Below are positions 52,621-61,438 of a stretch of DNA of 64,000 nucleotides, one piece after another. Under the pieces are notes generated by a model, which was given only the letters and a program-made list of their open reading frames with translations, did no database searches and had not been told where the DNA came from. Numbering within the stretch: the first letter of the stretch is position 1; each line of letters opens with the position of its first letter. The DNA is from Actinoplanes sichuanensis (lineage in GTDB: Bacteria > Actinomycetota > Actinomycetes > Mycobacteriales > Micromonosporaceae): NCBI RefSeq assembly GCF_033097365.1, contig NZ_AP028461.1, positions 3,162,001-3,226,000 on the forward strand, written 5' to 3'. The translations under genes and the position numbers were made by a program.

Positions 52621-54086
52621 ACCTCACCGACCGCACCCGCGAAGTCCTCGGCCAGGCCATCACCGTCTACCGGGGTACCGCCGACGCCGCCCGCCTCACC
52701 GCCGTCCGCGACCGGCTCGACGCCCCGCTGCGCGTCGCCGTCGCCGGGCGCGTCAAAGCCGGCAAGTCCACCCTGCTCAACGCCCTGGTGGGGGAGCGGC
52801 TCGCACCCACCGACGCGGGCGAGTGCACCCGCATCGTCACCTGGTACCGCGACGGCCACGCCTACCAGGTCCAAGCCCTGATCCGCAACGGTCAGACACG
52901 CACCCTGCGGTTCACCCGCGACGACGGGCCGGTCACCGTCGACCTGGACGGCCTCGACGCCGCCGCGATCGACCAGCTCACCGTCACCTGGCCGGCCCGA
53001 GCGCTGCGCACCCTGACCCTGATCGACACGCCCGGCATCGGGTCGCTCTCCGACCAGAACTCGCGGCACACCTGGGACCTGCTCGTCCCCGACGACGAGG
53101 AGACCCCCGCCGACGCCGTCGTCTACCTGCTGCGGCACCTGCATCCGGGCGACATCGAGTTCCTGCGCGCCTTCCACGACACCGAGGTCTCCCGGCCCAG
53201 CCCGGTCAACGCCATCGGCGTGCTGTCGCGCGCCGACGAGATCGGCGCCGGCCGACCCGACTCGATGGCCTCGGCCCGGCGCATCGCCGCCCGGCTCGGC
53301 ACCGATGCCAACGTGCGACGACTCGTCCAATCGGTGGTCCCGGTGGCCGGGCTGCTCGCCGAGACCGCGGTGACGCTCACCGAGATCGAGGTCGCCCAGC
53401 TACGCCGGGTCGCCGCGCTGCCGGTCAAGCAGGCCGAGGAACTGCTGCTCTCCGCCGACCGCTTCGCGTCGGCCATGCCCGAGCTCGGCCTCACCGATCT
53501 GGAACGCGTCGCGTTGCTGACCCGTTTCGGACTCTTCGGCGTACGGCTGACGAGCACCCTGCTTCGACGTGAGGTCGCCACGACCGCTTCGGCGCTGTCC
53601 AAGGAGCTGGCCGACCGCAGTGGCCTGACCCAGCTCCGCGACATCATCGGCAGCCTGTTCCTGGAGCGCCGGGACATCCTCAAGTCACGCTCGGCGCTGC
53701 TCGCACTGGCCGAGATCACCCGCGCCCGCCCACGCCCCGGTGGCGAGGCGGTGTCGGCGGCGGTCGAGGAGATCATGGCGTCCGCCCACCCGTTCAACGA
53801 ACTGCGGGTGCTGTCCAGCCTGCGCGCCGGGTGGATCACCGGCAAACCCGACGTGATCGAGGACCTGGAACGCCTGATCGGCGGCTCCGGCAACGCCACC
53901 AGCGAACGCCTGCACCTGCCGCCGGACGCCCCGGCCGCCGAGCAGTCGGCGACCTGTCTGAACGCGCTGGCCCGCTGGCAGCGCCGCGCCGAGAACCCGC
54001 TCACCTCCTACGAGATGACCGTGGCGGCCCGGATCGCGATCCGCTCCTGTGAGGGCATGCTCGCCCGGCTGGACCAGCGGCGATGA
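52617..54086 (+). CDS. iniC: IniC-like bacterial dynamin GTPase
   Basis: 489 residues. G1 is GRVKAGKS (44-51), G3 DTPGIG (137-142), and G4 is probably SRADE. The helical remainder lacks a long hydrophobic paddle, as in IniC versus IniA. The GTG start overlaps the upstream stop by four bases, so the two dynamins are made together and probably form a hetero-oligomer. It ends 11 bases before the convergent acidic-protein gene. Confidence 0.88.
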   Translation: MNLTDRTREVLGQAITVYRGTADAARLTAVRDRLDAPLRVAVAGRVKAGKSTLLNALVGERLAPTDAGECTRIVTWYRDGHAYQVQALIRNGQTRTLRFTRDDGPVTVDLDGLDAAAIDQLTVTWPARALRTLTLIDTPGIGSLSDQNSRHTWDLLVPDDEETPADAVVYLLRHLHPGDIEFLRAFHDTEVSRPSPVNAIGVLSRADEIGAGRPDSMASARRIAARLGTDANVRRLVQSVVPVAGLLAETAVTLTEIEVAQLRRVAALPVKQAEELLLSADRFASAMPELGLTDLERVALLTRFGLFGVRLTSTLLRREVATTASALSKELADRSGLTQLRDIIGSLFLERRDILKSRSALLALAEITRARPRPGGEAVSAAVEEIMASAHPFNELRVLSSLRAGWITGKPDVIEDLERLIGGSGNATSERLHLPPDAPAAEQSATCLNALARWQRRAENPLTSYEMTVAARIAIRSCEGMLARLDQRR

Positions 54087-54097
54087 GCCACCCGGCC

Positions 54098-54577
54098 TCA
54101 GCCCGGCAGATCGGCGTCGTCGTCCGGCTCCCCGTCGGCGTCGTCGTCGGCCCCGAAATCCACCCAGGCCTCGGCGGTGTCGTCCCCGCCCGGACCGTCG
54201 AGTCCGTGCTCGACGGCGGATGTGGGCTCGTCGTCGACCCCGAGGTCGATCCCGTCATCGTGGACGTCGAACAACCTCATGTCGTCCACTGCCTCCGCGG
54301 AGCCCGTACCGAATCCGAGGTCTTGATCCTCGAGGCCGGCGGCCTCCTCCGGAACCGGCGCGGACGCCAGCAGATCCAGCCACGTCCCGCCCGCGTCGCC
54401 GGTGTCGAAATGCGCCCCGACGAACGGCGCCAGATGCTCGGCGACCTCCAGCGGCGCGGTCTCGGCGAAGCCGGCCACCGCCTCGGCGACCAGCTCGGCC
54501 GGCAGCTCCCGCAGGAAGTCGCCCGGGTCACCGCCGGTTCCGGCGAGCCCGGCGAACACGTCGCGGAGGGGTTCCAT
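54098..54577 (-). CDS. Acidic hypothetical protein in ini island
   Basis: 159 residues. The first ~70 are helical (MEPLRDVFAGLAGTGGDPGD, LVAEAVAGFAETAPLEVAEH), and the rest is highly acidic and low-complexity (VDDMRLFDVHDDGIDLGVDD, FGADDDADGEPDDDADLPG). The acidic tail recalls the IniB-like protein. GGTGGAGG precedes the ATG. It lies between the iniC-like and Hsp70 genes on the opposite strand. Function unknown. Confidence 0.7.
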   Translation of the reverse strand: MEPLRDVFAGLAGTGGDPGDFLRELPAELVAEAVAGFAETAPLEVAEHLAPFVGAHFDTGDAGGTWLDLLASAPVPEEAAGLEDQDLGFGTGSAEAVDDMRLFDVHDDGIDLGVDDEPTSAVEHGLDGPGGDDTAEAWVDFGADDDADGEPDDDADLPG

Positions 54578-54664
54578 GCCTCCACCTTATGAGCTCACCC
54601 GACCCGACAGCCTCGGGGAAACCCCCGCGGCAACCCCCAACCCGACGATGTGGAGCAAGCGGCG

Positions 54665-56674
54665 ATGTACGCACTAGGCATAGACCTCGGCACCACCTAC
54701 ACCGCAGCCGCCACCTGGCGTGACGGGCACGCCGAGATCGTCCCGCTCGGCAGCCGCAGCGCCGCCATCCCGTCGGTGGTGCTGCTGCGCGAGGACGAGA
54801 CGTTCCTGACCGGTGAGGCGGCCAGCCGGCGCGGGCTCACCGAACCGCACCGCGTCGCCCGCGAATTCAAACGCCGGATGGGCGACACCACCCCGATCCT
54901 GCTCGGTGGCGTACCGCAGTCGGCCGAGGCGCTCGCCGCCCGCCTGCTGCGCGCCGTCGCCGACCAGGTCACCGCCCGTGAGGGCGGCAAACCGTCGTCG
55001 ACCTGCATCTCCTACCCGGCGAACTGGGGTCCCTACAAGACCGACCTGATGCGCCAGGCGGTGCGGATGGCCGACCTGGACGGGCCGATCCTCTACACCA
55101 CCGAACCCGAGGCGGCCGCGGTCAGCTACGCCCAGCAGCAGCGCATCGACCCGGGCGCGATCGTCGCCGTCTACGACCTCGGCGGCGGCACCTTCGACGC
55201 CGCGGTGCTGCGCAAGACCGGTCTCGGGTTCGACATCCTGGGCCGCCCGGAGGGCATCGAACGCCTCGGCGGCATCGACTTCGACGCCGCCGTGTTCAGC
55301 CACGTCCAGGCCGCTCTCGGCGGCAAGCTGGCCGAACTCGACGAGGACGATTCGACGGCCGTCGCCGCCGTCGCCCGGCTGCGGGAGGAGTGCGTCAACG
55401 CCAAGGAGGCCCTCTCCGCCGACACCGACACCACGATTCCGGTGCTGCTGCCCAACTTCGCCACCGAGGTACGGCTGACCCGCGCCGAATTCGAGGCCAT
55501 GGTCCGGCCCGCCCTCTACGGGTCGGTCGAAGCCCTGAAACGGGCCCTGCGGTCGGCCGACTGCACACCCGAGCAGCTGCACTCGATCCTGCTGGTCGGC
55601 GGCTCGTCCCGGATGCCGATCGTCGCCCAGCTGGTGGCAACCGAGTTCAACCGGCCGGTGGCGGTCGACGCGCACCCGAAACACGCCGTCGCCCTCGGCG
55701 CGTCGTGGCTGGCCAGCGGGACTCCGGCGCAGAGCCGTGGCCCGGCCGCCGGTCGTGCCGCCGCCCCTCCGCAGCGCTCCACGCCGGTCACCCCGCCGCC
55801 GACTCGGTCCGCCCCGGTCACCCCGCCGCCGCGTTCCGCTCCGGTCACGCCGCCGCGGCCCGTGCCGGTCACCCCGACCCCGGTGGCGCCGGTGCCACCG
55901 GTCGCCTCCCGGCCGGTCAGCGTTCCGCCCGCCCCGATCTCGCCGCCGGCGCCTCCGGTCAACACGGCCGCCACCAGCTACCTGCCGCCCAATCCCGCCG
56001 TCCCGCCCGCCCCGGTGGCGGGACGTGCCTCCGCCCGGCCCACGGCGCGACCTCCGGTCGTACCGTCGCGTGGTCCGGAGAACAAACCACCGGCCCGCAG
56101 CCGCGGCAACCGCCGCCGGGCCTTCGCGGTGGCCGGCGCCGCCCTCGCCGCCGTCCTGACCGCCGCCGGCATCGCCTACGCCCAGTACGGCTTCGACGAC
56201 GACCCGGGCGGCCAACTCACCGCCCAGAACAGCAGCCCGTCGCCCAGCGTCGTCACCTCGTCCGCACCACCCGCCGACGAACAGTGCACCGACGAGATCA
56301 AAGCCAACCAGCGCTGGGTCTGCCTGACCTCGGCGGTGGTCGAGGACGGCAAACTCACCATCGACTACGACGTCGACTGGGCCGGTTCCACCCCGGACGT
56401 CAGCGGCGGCTACCACCTGCACGTCTACGGCGGTGACGGCACCTATCCGGCCGATCACGACATGGGCGCGCACGCCCCGAAGGCCGACCAGGGCGAGTGG
56501 TACGTCGAGGACCGCAACCCGTCGGTCCTGGACACCGGCGACAAGCGCTACACCCGCGCGATCGCCGACAACCCGAAGGTCTGCGCCCGGATCGCCCTCG
56601 CCGGGCACGGCCTGGTCGCCGACGGTGACGAGACCTACAAGACCGGGAACTGTGTGCCCATCACCCGGAAATAG
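54665..56674 (+). CDS. Membrane-anchored Hsp70-type ATPase
   Basis: 669 residues. The Hsp70 ATPase domain (1-355) has phosphate 1 GIDLGTTYTA, phosphate 2 DLGGGTFD (171-178) and adenosine loop LVGGSSRMP (310-318). The substrate-binding domain is absent. Instead a Pro/Ala/Val-rich linker (about 356-480, with repeated RSAPVTPPP) leads to a basic patch and a transmembrane helix (486-506). The extracytoplasmic C-terminal domain (511-669) has two Cys pairs and CTDEIKANQRWVCLTS. The ATG at 54665 follows GGAGC. It probably couples cytoplasmic ATP hydrolysis to an envelope event, in line with the dynamins upstream. Confidence 0.9.
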   Translation: MYALGIDLGTTYTAAATWRDGHAEIVPLGSRSAAIPSVVLLREDETFLTGEAASRRGLTEPHRVAREFKRRMGDTTPILLGGVPQSAEALAARLLRAVADQVTAREGGKPSSTCISYPANWGPYKTDLMRQAVRMADLDGPILYTTEPEAAAVSYAQQQRIDPGAIVAVYDLGGGTFDAAVLRKTGLGFDILGRPEGIERLGGIDFDAAVFSHVQAALGGKLAELDEDDSTAVAAVARLREECVNAKEALSADTDTTIPVLLPNFATEVRLTRAEFEAMVRPALYGSVEALKRALRSADCTPEQLHSILLVGGSSRMPIVAQLVATEFNRPVAVDAHPKHAVALGASWLASGTPAQSRGPAAGRAAAPPQRSTPVTPPPTRSAPVTPPPRSAPVTPPRPVPVTPTPVAPVPPVASRPVSVPPAPISPPAPPVNTAATSYLPPNPAVPPAPVAGRASARPTARPPVVPSRGPENKPPARSRGNRRRAFAVAGAALAAVLTAAGIAYAQYGFDDDPGGQLTAQNSSPSPSVVTSSAPPADEQCTDEIKANQRWVCLTSAVVEDGKLTIDYDVDWAGSTPDVSGGYHLHVYGGDGTYPADHDMGAHAPKADQGEWYVEDRNPSVLDTGDKRYTRAIADNPKVCARIALAGHGLVADGDETYKTGNCVPITRK

Positions 56675-56772
56675 GACCCCGGAAACAGGCCGAAGGTCCC
56701 GTAATCCCACCCGCCGACCCGCCGATGGTCCAGGCATCCCAAAGGGGTGTTGTGGCCAAAGGAGGCGACATC

Positions 56773-57033
56773 ATGACGACGACGAATCGGCAGGTCGACG
56801 GTCGGTCCGACGAGCGCTGGGGAGTGCTGTCCCCGGCCGATCGGTTCCGGGTCACGCCGATCACGTACCCGACCCTGTGGCAATCGATGGTCTCCAGCTT
56901 CGTGATCCTCGGACGGACCCTGCTGATCACACTGATCGGGTTCGCCCTCCTGATCGGCGTGACGATGGTGATCGCCATCGCACTGACCAGCGCACTCGGC
57001 ATGGTGGGTTTCGACCCGTCGACCTCGTACTGA
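56773..57033 (+). CDS. Small membrane protein after Hsp70
   Basis: 86 residues. A soluble start (SDERWGVLSPADRFRVTPIT) is followed by a long hydrophobic stretch (VILGRTLLITLIGFALLIGV, then MVIAIALTSALGMVG) that may be one or two helices. GGAGG lies seven bases before ATG 56773. It follows the Hsp70-type gene by 98 bases and may belong to that transcript. Function unknown. Confidence 0.7.
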   Translation: MTTTNRQVDGRSDERWGVLSPADRFRVTPITYPTLWQSMVSSFVILGRTLLITLIGFALLIGVTMVIAIALTSALGMVGFDPSTSY

Positions 57034-57040
57034 CCGACCT

Positions 57041-57985
57041 CTACGGCACCATGGCGGCGACCCGGGACGCGTCACCCCAGGACAGGGTGAAACCGGCGCC
57101 GCCGTGGCCGTAGCAGGCGAACACCGGCCGGTCGTGGCCGCCGACCGCCGCCAGCCGCACCCCGGACCGGCCCGGCCGCAGCCCGACCGCCCGGGACAGC
57201 ACCGGCTGCCCGGCCAGCTCCGGCACCAGCTCGGTGACCCGCCGCAGGATCGCCGCCTCCACGTCCGGGTCGGGGCGCTCGTCCCACGATCCGACGTCCC
57301 CGGTGCCGCCACAGACCACGTCGTCGCGCCGGGGCACCACGTAGGTGAGCCCGCCCGGGTTGTCGTCGTCGGTGATCCAGTCGGTCAGCCCCGGGTTGGC
57401 CAGCCGCACCACCTGACCGCGGATCGGGAAACTGACGTCGTCGTCGCCGAGCAGCGCCGCCGACCGCAGCCCGGCCGCCACCACCAGCACGTCCGCGTCG
57501 TCCTGCCGCAGCACGTCACCGATCGACGCGAACTCGGCCGTCCGCAAGCCCACCCCGAGCCCGGCCACCGTGGCCCGCAGCCAGCGCAGGTAGGTGTTCG
57601 TCTCCACCAGCGGAACCGTGCACCTGATCCCGGACGCCCCGGCCGGCAGCCCGTGCGGCCCGGCCGGTTCGGTGTGCGGGACCGCCCGTGTCCACGAGGT
57701 GTCCGCGCCGGGCCGCCGCGACAGCACCGTCCCGCTGCGCAGATGCACGCCGGTCCGCGGATCCCCGGCCAGTTCGGCCAGCCGCCGGTAGGTGACCGCC
57801 GCCGAATCCAGCACCGCCGCCGAATGGTCCACGTCGTGCGGGAACCAGATGGCCGCCGCCACCCCCGACACACTGTCCACCGCGTCGCGGGCCGCCACGA
57901 CCCCCACCTCGTGCCCGGCCCGGGCCAGCTCATGAGCGACGCTCAACCCGACGACCCCGGCACCCACCACCGTCACCCTGCTCAC
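57041..57985 (-). CDS. FAD-dependent D-amino-acid oxidase-like protein
   Basis: 314 residues. It starts VTVVGAGVVGLSVAHELARA (FAD Rossmann) and has the DAAO pattern: AAAIWFPHDVDHS, IRGQVVRLANPG, TYVVPRRDDVVCGGT, and the end YGHGGAGFTLSWG. The likely reaction is oxidative deamination of a D-amino acid with O2, giving peroxide. The start is GTG. TATCGT lies eight bases upstream, between this gene and the preceding unknown gene on the same strand, so it may have its own start as well as read-through. Confidence 0.88.
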   Translation of the reverse strand: MSRVTVVGAGVVGLSVAHELARAGHEVGVVAARDAVDSVSGVAAAIWFPHDVDHSAAVLDSAAVTYRRLAELAGDPRTGVHLRSGTVLSRRPGADTSWTRAVPHTEPAGPHGLPAGASGIRCTVPLVETNTYLRWLRATVAGLGVGLRTAEFASIGDVLRQDDADVLVVAAGLRSAALLGDDDVSFPIRGQVVRLANPGLTDWITDDDNPGGLTYVVPRRDDVVCGGTGDVGSWDERPDPDVEAAILRRVTELVPELAGQPVLSRAVGLRPGRSGVRLAAVGGHDRPVFACYGHGGAGFTLSWGDASRVAAMVP

Positions 57986-57989
57986 GGGA

Positions 57990-58835
57990 TCACACGATAG
58001 GCGTAGCGGCCGGTGGGATGGTCCACCGCAGCGTGGCGCGACCCTCGACGTTCTCCAAGGTCACCGGGTACGCCTGCCCGAACGCCCGCCCCGGGGTGAA
58101 CCGGCGCAGCTCACTCGGCGACCAACCGGCCCAGACGATCCCACAGCCGGCCACCTCGATCACCCCGGTGCCGAGCGGATCCAGCCGTCCCGCCCGCATC
58201 GCCAGATGGTGATGGCTGTGCGGTTCCACGTACGCCAGGTGCGCGGCGTGCCCGTGAGCGACCGCCCATTCGTTGATCTCGGCCGCCCGTTCGAACGCCA
58301 CCGCGACCGGCAGATCCAGCCAGCCGTGCAACCGCCGGTCCCGGACCGCGGGCAGTGGCCGGGCGCCGTAGCGCAGCCAGGCCTCCTCCTCGCCGCGGCC
58401 GCTGATCCGCAGGTCGGCCAACCCGTCGACGCTGCGGGCGGCGGGCAGGAAACCCACCCACGAGTCCAGCGCCACCGCGTCCCCGATGACCATCCCGCAC
58501 GGATCCACCGGCAGGTCGCCCAACGCCACCGGCGCCGAGCCGGCCGACACTACCGGCCAGGGCAGATCCAGGTCCACGTCGATCGACGCGATGGTCTCGG
58601 CCGCCTCGAAGGCGCCCGGCCTGGTCTGCGCGGTCACGGTCAACTTCCCGGGCCCGGCCGGTACGGCCACCGCCTCGGCCAGCCACGCCCGCAGGTGTGC
58701 GCCGCCCGCCTGTGCCGCCCGCAGCGACCGGACGGACAGCGGCTCGCCCAGTGCCCGCCACTGATCCAGGAACCCGCCGCAGGCCAGCACGATCGCCCGC
58801 GACGGAACCAGGAGGTGAGCCAGGGTCGCCGTCAT
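57990..58835 (-). CDS. Unknown protein (281 aa)
   Basis: 281 residues, alpha/beta, acidic. It contains CGGFLDQWRALGEPLSVRSL, VIGDAVALDSWVGFLPAARS, a His-rich VEPHSHHHLAMRAG segment and GCGIVWAGWSPSELRRFTPG. The clustered His might bind metal, but no family was recognised. Its stop is four bases before the D-amino-acid oxidase start, so the two form an operon. Confidence 0.75.
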   Translation of the reverse strand: MTATLAHLLVPSRAIVLACGGFLDQWRALGEPLSVRSLRAAQAGGAHLRAWLAEAVAVPAGPGKLTVTAQTRPGAFEAAETIASIDVDLDLPWPVVSAGSAPVALGDLPVDPCGMVIGDAVALDSWVGFLPAARSVDGLADLRISGRGEEEAWLRYGARPLPAVRDRRLHGWLDLPVAVAFERAAEINEWAVAHGHAAHLAYVEPHSHHHLAMRAGRLDPLGTGVIEVAGCGIVWAGWSPSELRRFTPGRAFGQAYPVTLENVEGRATLRWTIPPAATPIV

Positions 58836-58915
58836 CGTCGTCGATCATCACACCTTCACGCGCTCAGCGGAGCCGACCTGTCGGACATGCTCACGAACGG
58901 CGTACACCGCGGCCC

Positions 58916-58921
58916 TAGGAT
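58916..58921 (+). promoter_or_regulatory. Candidate -10 box of leaderless VOC gene
   Basis: TAGGAT followed by exactly seven bases and ATG 58929. Confidence 0.5.
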
Positions 58922-58928
58922 CGGGGCC

Positions 58929-59654
58929 ATGGTGGTGCGGCTCGCGATGGTCAACGGCAAGGCCCGCGACACCTCGGCGCTCGGCCGGTTCTGGGCCCGG
59001 GCACTCGGCTGGACCGTCTTCAGCGACCGGCCCGGAGCGACCGCCGCCGGGCCGCCGGGGTTCACCTGGCCGGCACCCGGCGCGCTCTGTCTCGACTTCA
59101 TCGGCGTGCCCGACCCGGCCGCCGGGCGGGGCCGGCTGCATCTCGATCTGGCGACCACCTCGGCCGCGCATCAGACCGAGCTGGTCGCCGACCTGCTGAG
59201 ACACGGCGCCACCCGGGCCGACGTGGGTCAGGGGGAGGTCCCGTGGGCGGTGCTGGCCGACCCGGAGGGCAACGTGTTCTGCGTGCTGGAGCCACGCGAC
59301 GTCTACCGGGACACCGGGCCGATCGCCGCGATCGTCGTCGACTGCGCCGACCCGCGGGCCCTGGGCCGGTTCTGGAGTCAGGCCCTGGGATGGGCGGTCC
59401 ACGAGTCGTCCGCCGATCTCACCCGGCTGCGCTCCGCCGACGGCACCGGACCCTACCTCGAATTCCTTCGATCATCGGGTACGCGCTCCGCCTTCCACCT
59501 GGACCTGCTGCCGTACCCCCGGGAGGGTCGGAAGGTGGAGCTGAGCCGCCTGCACGCCCTCGGGGCGACCGCCGCCGACGTCGGCCAGGGCGATGTCGCG
59601 TGGACCGTCCTGGCCGACCCCGAGGGCAACGTGTTCTGCGTCCTCGCCGACTAG
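58929..59654 (+). CDS. Tandem glyoxalase-fold (VOC) protein
   Basis: 241 residues made of two VOC modules of ~120, each ending with the same pattern (ATRADVGQG then WAVLADPEGNVFCVLE; ATAADVGQG then WTVLADPEGNVFCVL). Both have GRFWARALGWTV-like openings. VOC enzymes bind a metal and act in lyase, dioxygenase or drug-binding roles; the glyoxalase-like-domain subset is poorly characterised. The ATG at 58929 is supported by TAGGAT seven bases upstream; the long upstream frame is a shadow. Confidence 0.88.
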   Translation: MVVRLAMVNGKARDTSALGRFWARALGWTVFSDRPGATAAGPPGFTWPAPGALCLDFIGVPDPAAGRGRLHLDLATTSAAHQTELVADLLRHGATRADVGQGEVPWAVLADPEGNVFCVLEPRDVYRDTGPIAAIVVDCADPRALGRFWSQALGWAVHESSADLTRLRSADGTGPYLEFLRSSGTRSAFHLDLLPYPREGRKVELSRLHALGATAADVGQGDVAWTVLADPEGNVFCVLAD

Positions 59655-59656
59655 TC

Positions 59657-59812
59657 TCAGGAGACCGTGCCGGTGATGGTGTCCCACGAGTAACCGAGCA
59701 GGGCGAACGCCGCCGCCAGCAGGCCCAGGCTGATCCGGCCGGTGTTGATCGGCAGCGCCGCCACGACCAGCAGAATGATCGCGATGATATAGAAGAGTCC
59801 CTGGATGGACAT
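59657..59812 (-). CDS. Small membrane protein (51 aa)
   Basis: A 51-residue protein read on the minus strand. It begins MSIQGLFYIIAIILLVVAAL, then has a short polar turn (PINTGRISLG) and a second helix (LLAAAFALLGYSW), ending TITGTVS. AGGAG is five bases before the ATG. Two helices and the ribosome site support a real gene of unknown function. It sits between the VOC and isochorismatase genes. Confidence 0.65.
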   Translation of the reverse strand: MSIQGLFYIIAIILLVVAALPINTGRISLGLLAAAFALLGYSWDTITGTVS

Positions 59813-59880
59813 GTCCGCTCCTAGTGGTGGGGGAGGTCGAGCGGCGACGCAGTACCCCCACGGCGCGCGGCGTTAAACCA

Positions 59881-59886
59881 TAGGCT
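59881..59886 (+). promoter_or_regulatory. Candidate -10 box of leaderless isochorismatase-like gene
   Basis: TAGGCT followed by exactly seven bases and ATG 59894. Confidence 0.45.
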
Positions 59887-59893
59887 GCCGTCC

Positions 59894-60418
59894 ATGACAT
59901 TCGTCGCCGCCCGGACGGCTCTGATCGCCGTGGACCTGATGCCCCGCCTCGTCGACCAGGACATGGGCCCGCACCGCGGCGCCGACGTGGTCGCCCGGAC
60001 CGCCGAGCTGGCCACCGCCCTGCGCGCCGCCGGCGGCACGGTCGTCCTGGTCCGGGTCGAGCGCCCGAACGTCACCGAACAGCCACCCGGCAGCGGATTC
60101 GTGCCCGAGCTGCAGCCCCTTCCCGGCGACGTCGTGGTGGTCAAACGCACTATCGGCGCCTTCTACGGCACCGGCCTGGCCGACGAACTGCGCGCACACG
60201 GCGTCGACACGGTGATCATGGCGGGCCTGGCCACCACGATGGGCGTCGAGTCGACCGCCCGGGCCGCCGCCGACCACGGCTTCGAGGTGATCTTCGCCGC
60301 CGACGCGATGAGCGGCACCACGGCCGCCGAACACGACCACGCCCGGACCGTGATCCTGCCCCGCTTCGGAGCCGTCCACGACACGAAACACCTGCTCAGC
60401 ATGCTGTCAGCTGGGTGA
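59894..60418 (+). CDS. Isochorismatase-fold protein lacking catalytic Cys
   Basis: 174 residues with the cysteine-hydrolase fold: ALIAVDLMPRLVD (catalytic Asp), VVVKRTIGAFYGT (Lys) and VIMAGLATTMGVESTARAAA. In active amidases the third motif reads N/V-C-V-E; here Gly (in MGVE) takes the Cys place, as in YecD-like members. It therefore probably lacks cysteine hydrolase activity or uses another chemistry. The 3' end overlaps the convergent B12-sensor gene by 12 bases. Confidence 0.85.
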   Translation: MTFVAARTALIAVDLMPRLVDQDMGPHRGADVVARTAELATALRAAGGTVVLVRVERPNVTEQPPGSGFVPELQPLPGDVVVVKRTIGAFYGTGLADELRAHGVDTVIMAGLATTMGVESTARAAADHGFEVIFAADAMSGTTAAEHDHARTVILPRFGAVHDTKHLLSMLSAG

Positions 60419-61438
60419 GTGGGCCTGCAGGGCGGTGCGGCCGGCGGTCAGGATCCGGGCGGTGCGGGGACGGCCGTCCAAGGTCTTCTGCAGGTGTTCC
60501 AGGACCAGGTCGACGCCGGCCGCCGGGACCTTGCGGGCCGCCAGGATGCCGGCCAGCCAGGACACGAAGTCGGCGAACAGGGATTCGTCGTCCACGTAGA
60601 CGGCGGCGGCCAGGAACGCCGCGATGTGGTTCAGGTCGTCGGCCGTGGCCTCCCGCTGTCGGCCGGTGTAGCCGCGCATCGGCGGGAACCAGCGCTCCAG
60701 GACCGACAGTGCGGTCAGCACCAGGCCGGGGGTCTCGGTGACCAGTCGGGCGTACTCCTCGTCGGCGAGGTTGCCGAGTGCGGAGCCGCCGTCCGGGGCC
60801 GCGGGCGGGGGCCAGGTCTCCAGGATCGCGGCGGCCGAGACGGCGTCGGCGGCCCACGCGTCGGCCCCGAGGCGGTGTGCCCACCGGTCGGTCCGGCCGA
60901 AGCCGCGGCCGCCGACCAGCACCGGCACCCCGGCGTGCCGGGCGGCCAGCACCGAACGGCGGGCCGACGGCAGCCGGACCGGCAGCGAGACACTGACGAG
61001 CACCGCGGCCGGTTCGTGTTTCTGCAGGTAAGAGGTCAGGTGCGCGGCCGGGACACTGGCACCCAGGAAGGTCACCGGGTAGCCGCGTAGCCGCAGGTAC
61101 TCGGCGAGCAGCCGGGACGGCAGGGTGTGCCACTCACCGTCCGCGCAGGCGATCACCAGGCGTTCGGAACGTTCGGCCGGGCGTTGCGTCCCGGCGCAGG
61201 ACAGCACGATCCGTTCGGAGATGTAGCTGGCCACGTGCTCGTCGGCGGCGGACAGGGAGTCGTCCGCCCAGAGCTCGCCGATCCGGGCCTGGACCGGCGC
61301 GATCAGGCGCAGCAGCACGTCCTCCGGGGTGGCGCCGGAGGCCAGGAGACGCCCGGTCAGCCGGAGTGCGGCCGGCTCGTCCGCGGCCAGCAGGAGATCC
61401 AGCAGGACCGGGCATTCGGGGTGAGCGGTCGAAGTCAT
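60407..61438 (-). CDS. B12-binding sensor protein
   Basis: 343 residues. An N-terminal helical cap has W57 and E67-H68, the Wx9EH signature of cobalamin caps. The Rossmann part has ACADGEWHTLPSRL, i.e. E102-x-H104 with Pro where Gly is usual, followed by GYPVTFLGASVPAAHL and VLVGGRGFG. The last ~130 residues are helical with no recognised domain. B12 proteins of this kind serve as light or methylation sensors. The ATGA overlap with the SpoIIE phosphatase shows coupling, so the sensor probably controls partner switching. No DNA-binding domain is present. Confidence 0.85.
   Translation of the reverse strand: MTSTAHPECPVLLDLLLAADEPAALRLTGRLLASGATPEDVLLRLIAPVQARIGELWADDSLSAADEHVASYISERIVLSCAGTQRPAERSERLVIACADGEWHTLPSRLLAEYLRLRGYPVTFLGASVPAAHLTSYLQKHEPAAVLVSVSLPVRLPSARRSVLAARHAGVPVLVGGRGFGRTDRWAHRLGADAWAADAVSAAAILETWPPPAAPDGGSALGNLADEEYARLVTETPGLVLTALSVLERWFPPMRGYTGRQREATADDLNHIAAFLAAAVYVDDESLFADFVSWLAGILAARKVPAAGVDLVLEHLQKTLDGRPRTARILTAGRTALQAHSPS

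Noticed and set aside
54674..56737. 687-residue minus-strand open frame opposite the Hsp70 gene
   Set aside because: Gly/Arg-rich shadow; the plus strand has all Hsp70 signatures.
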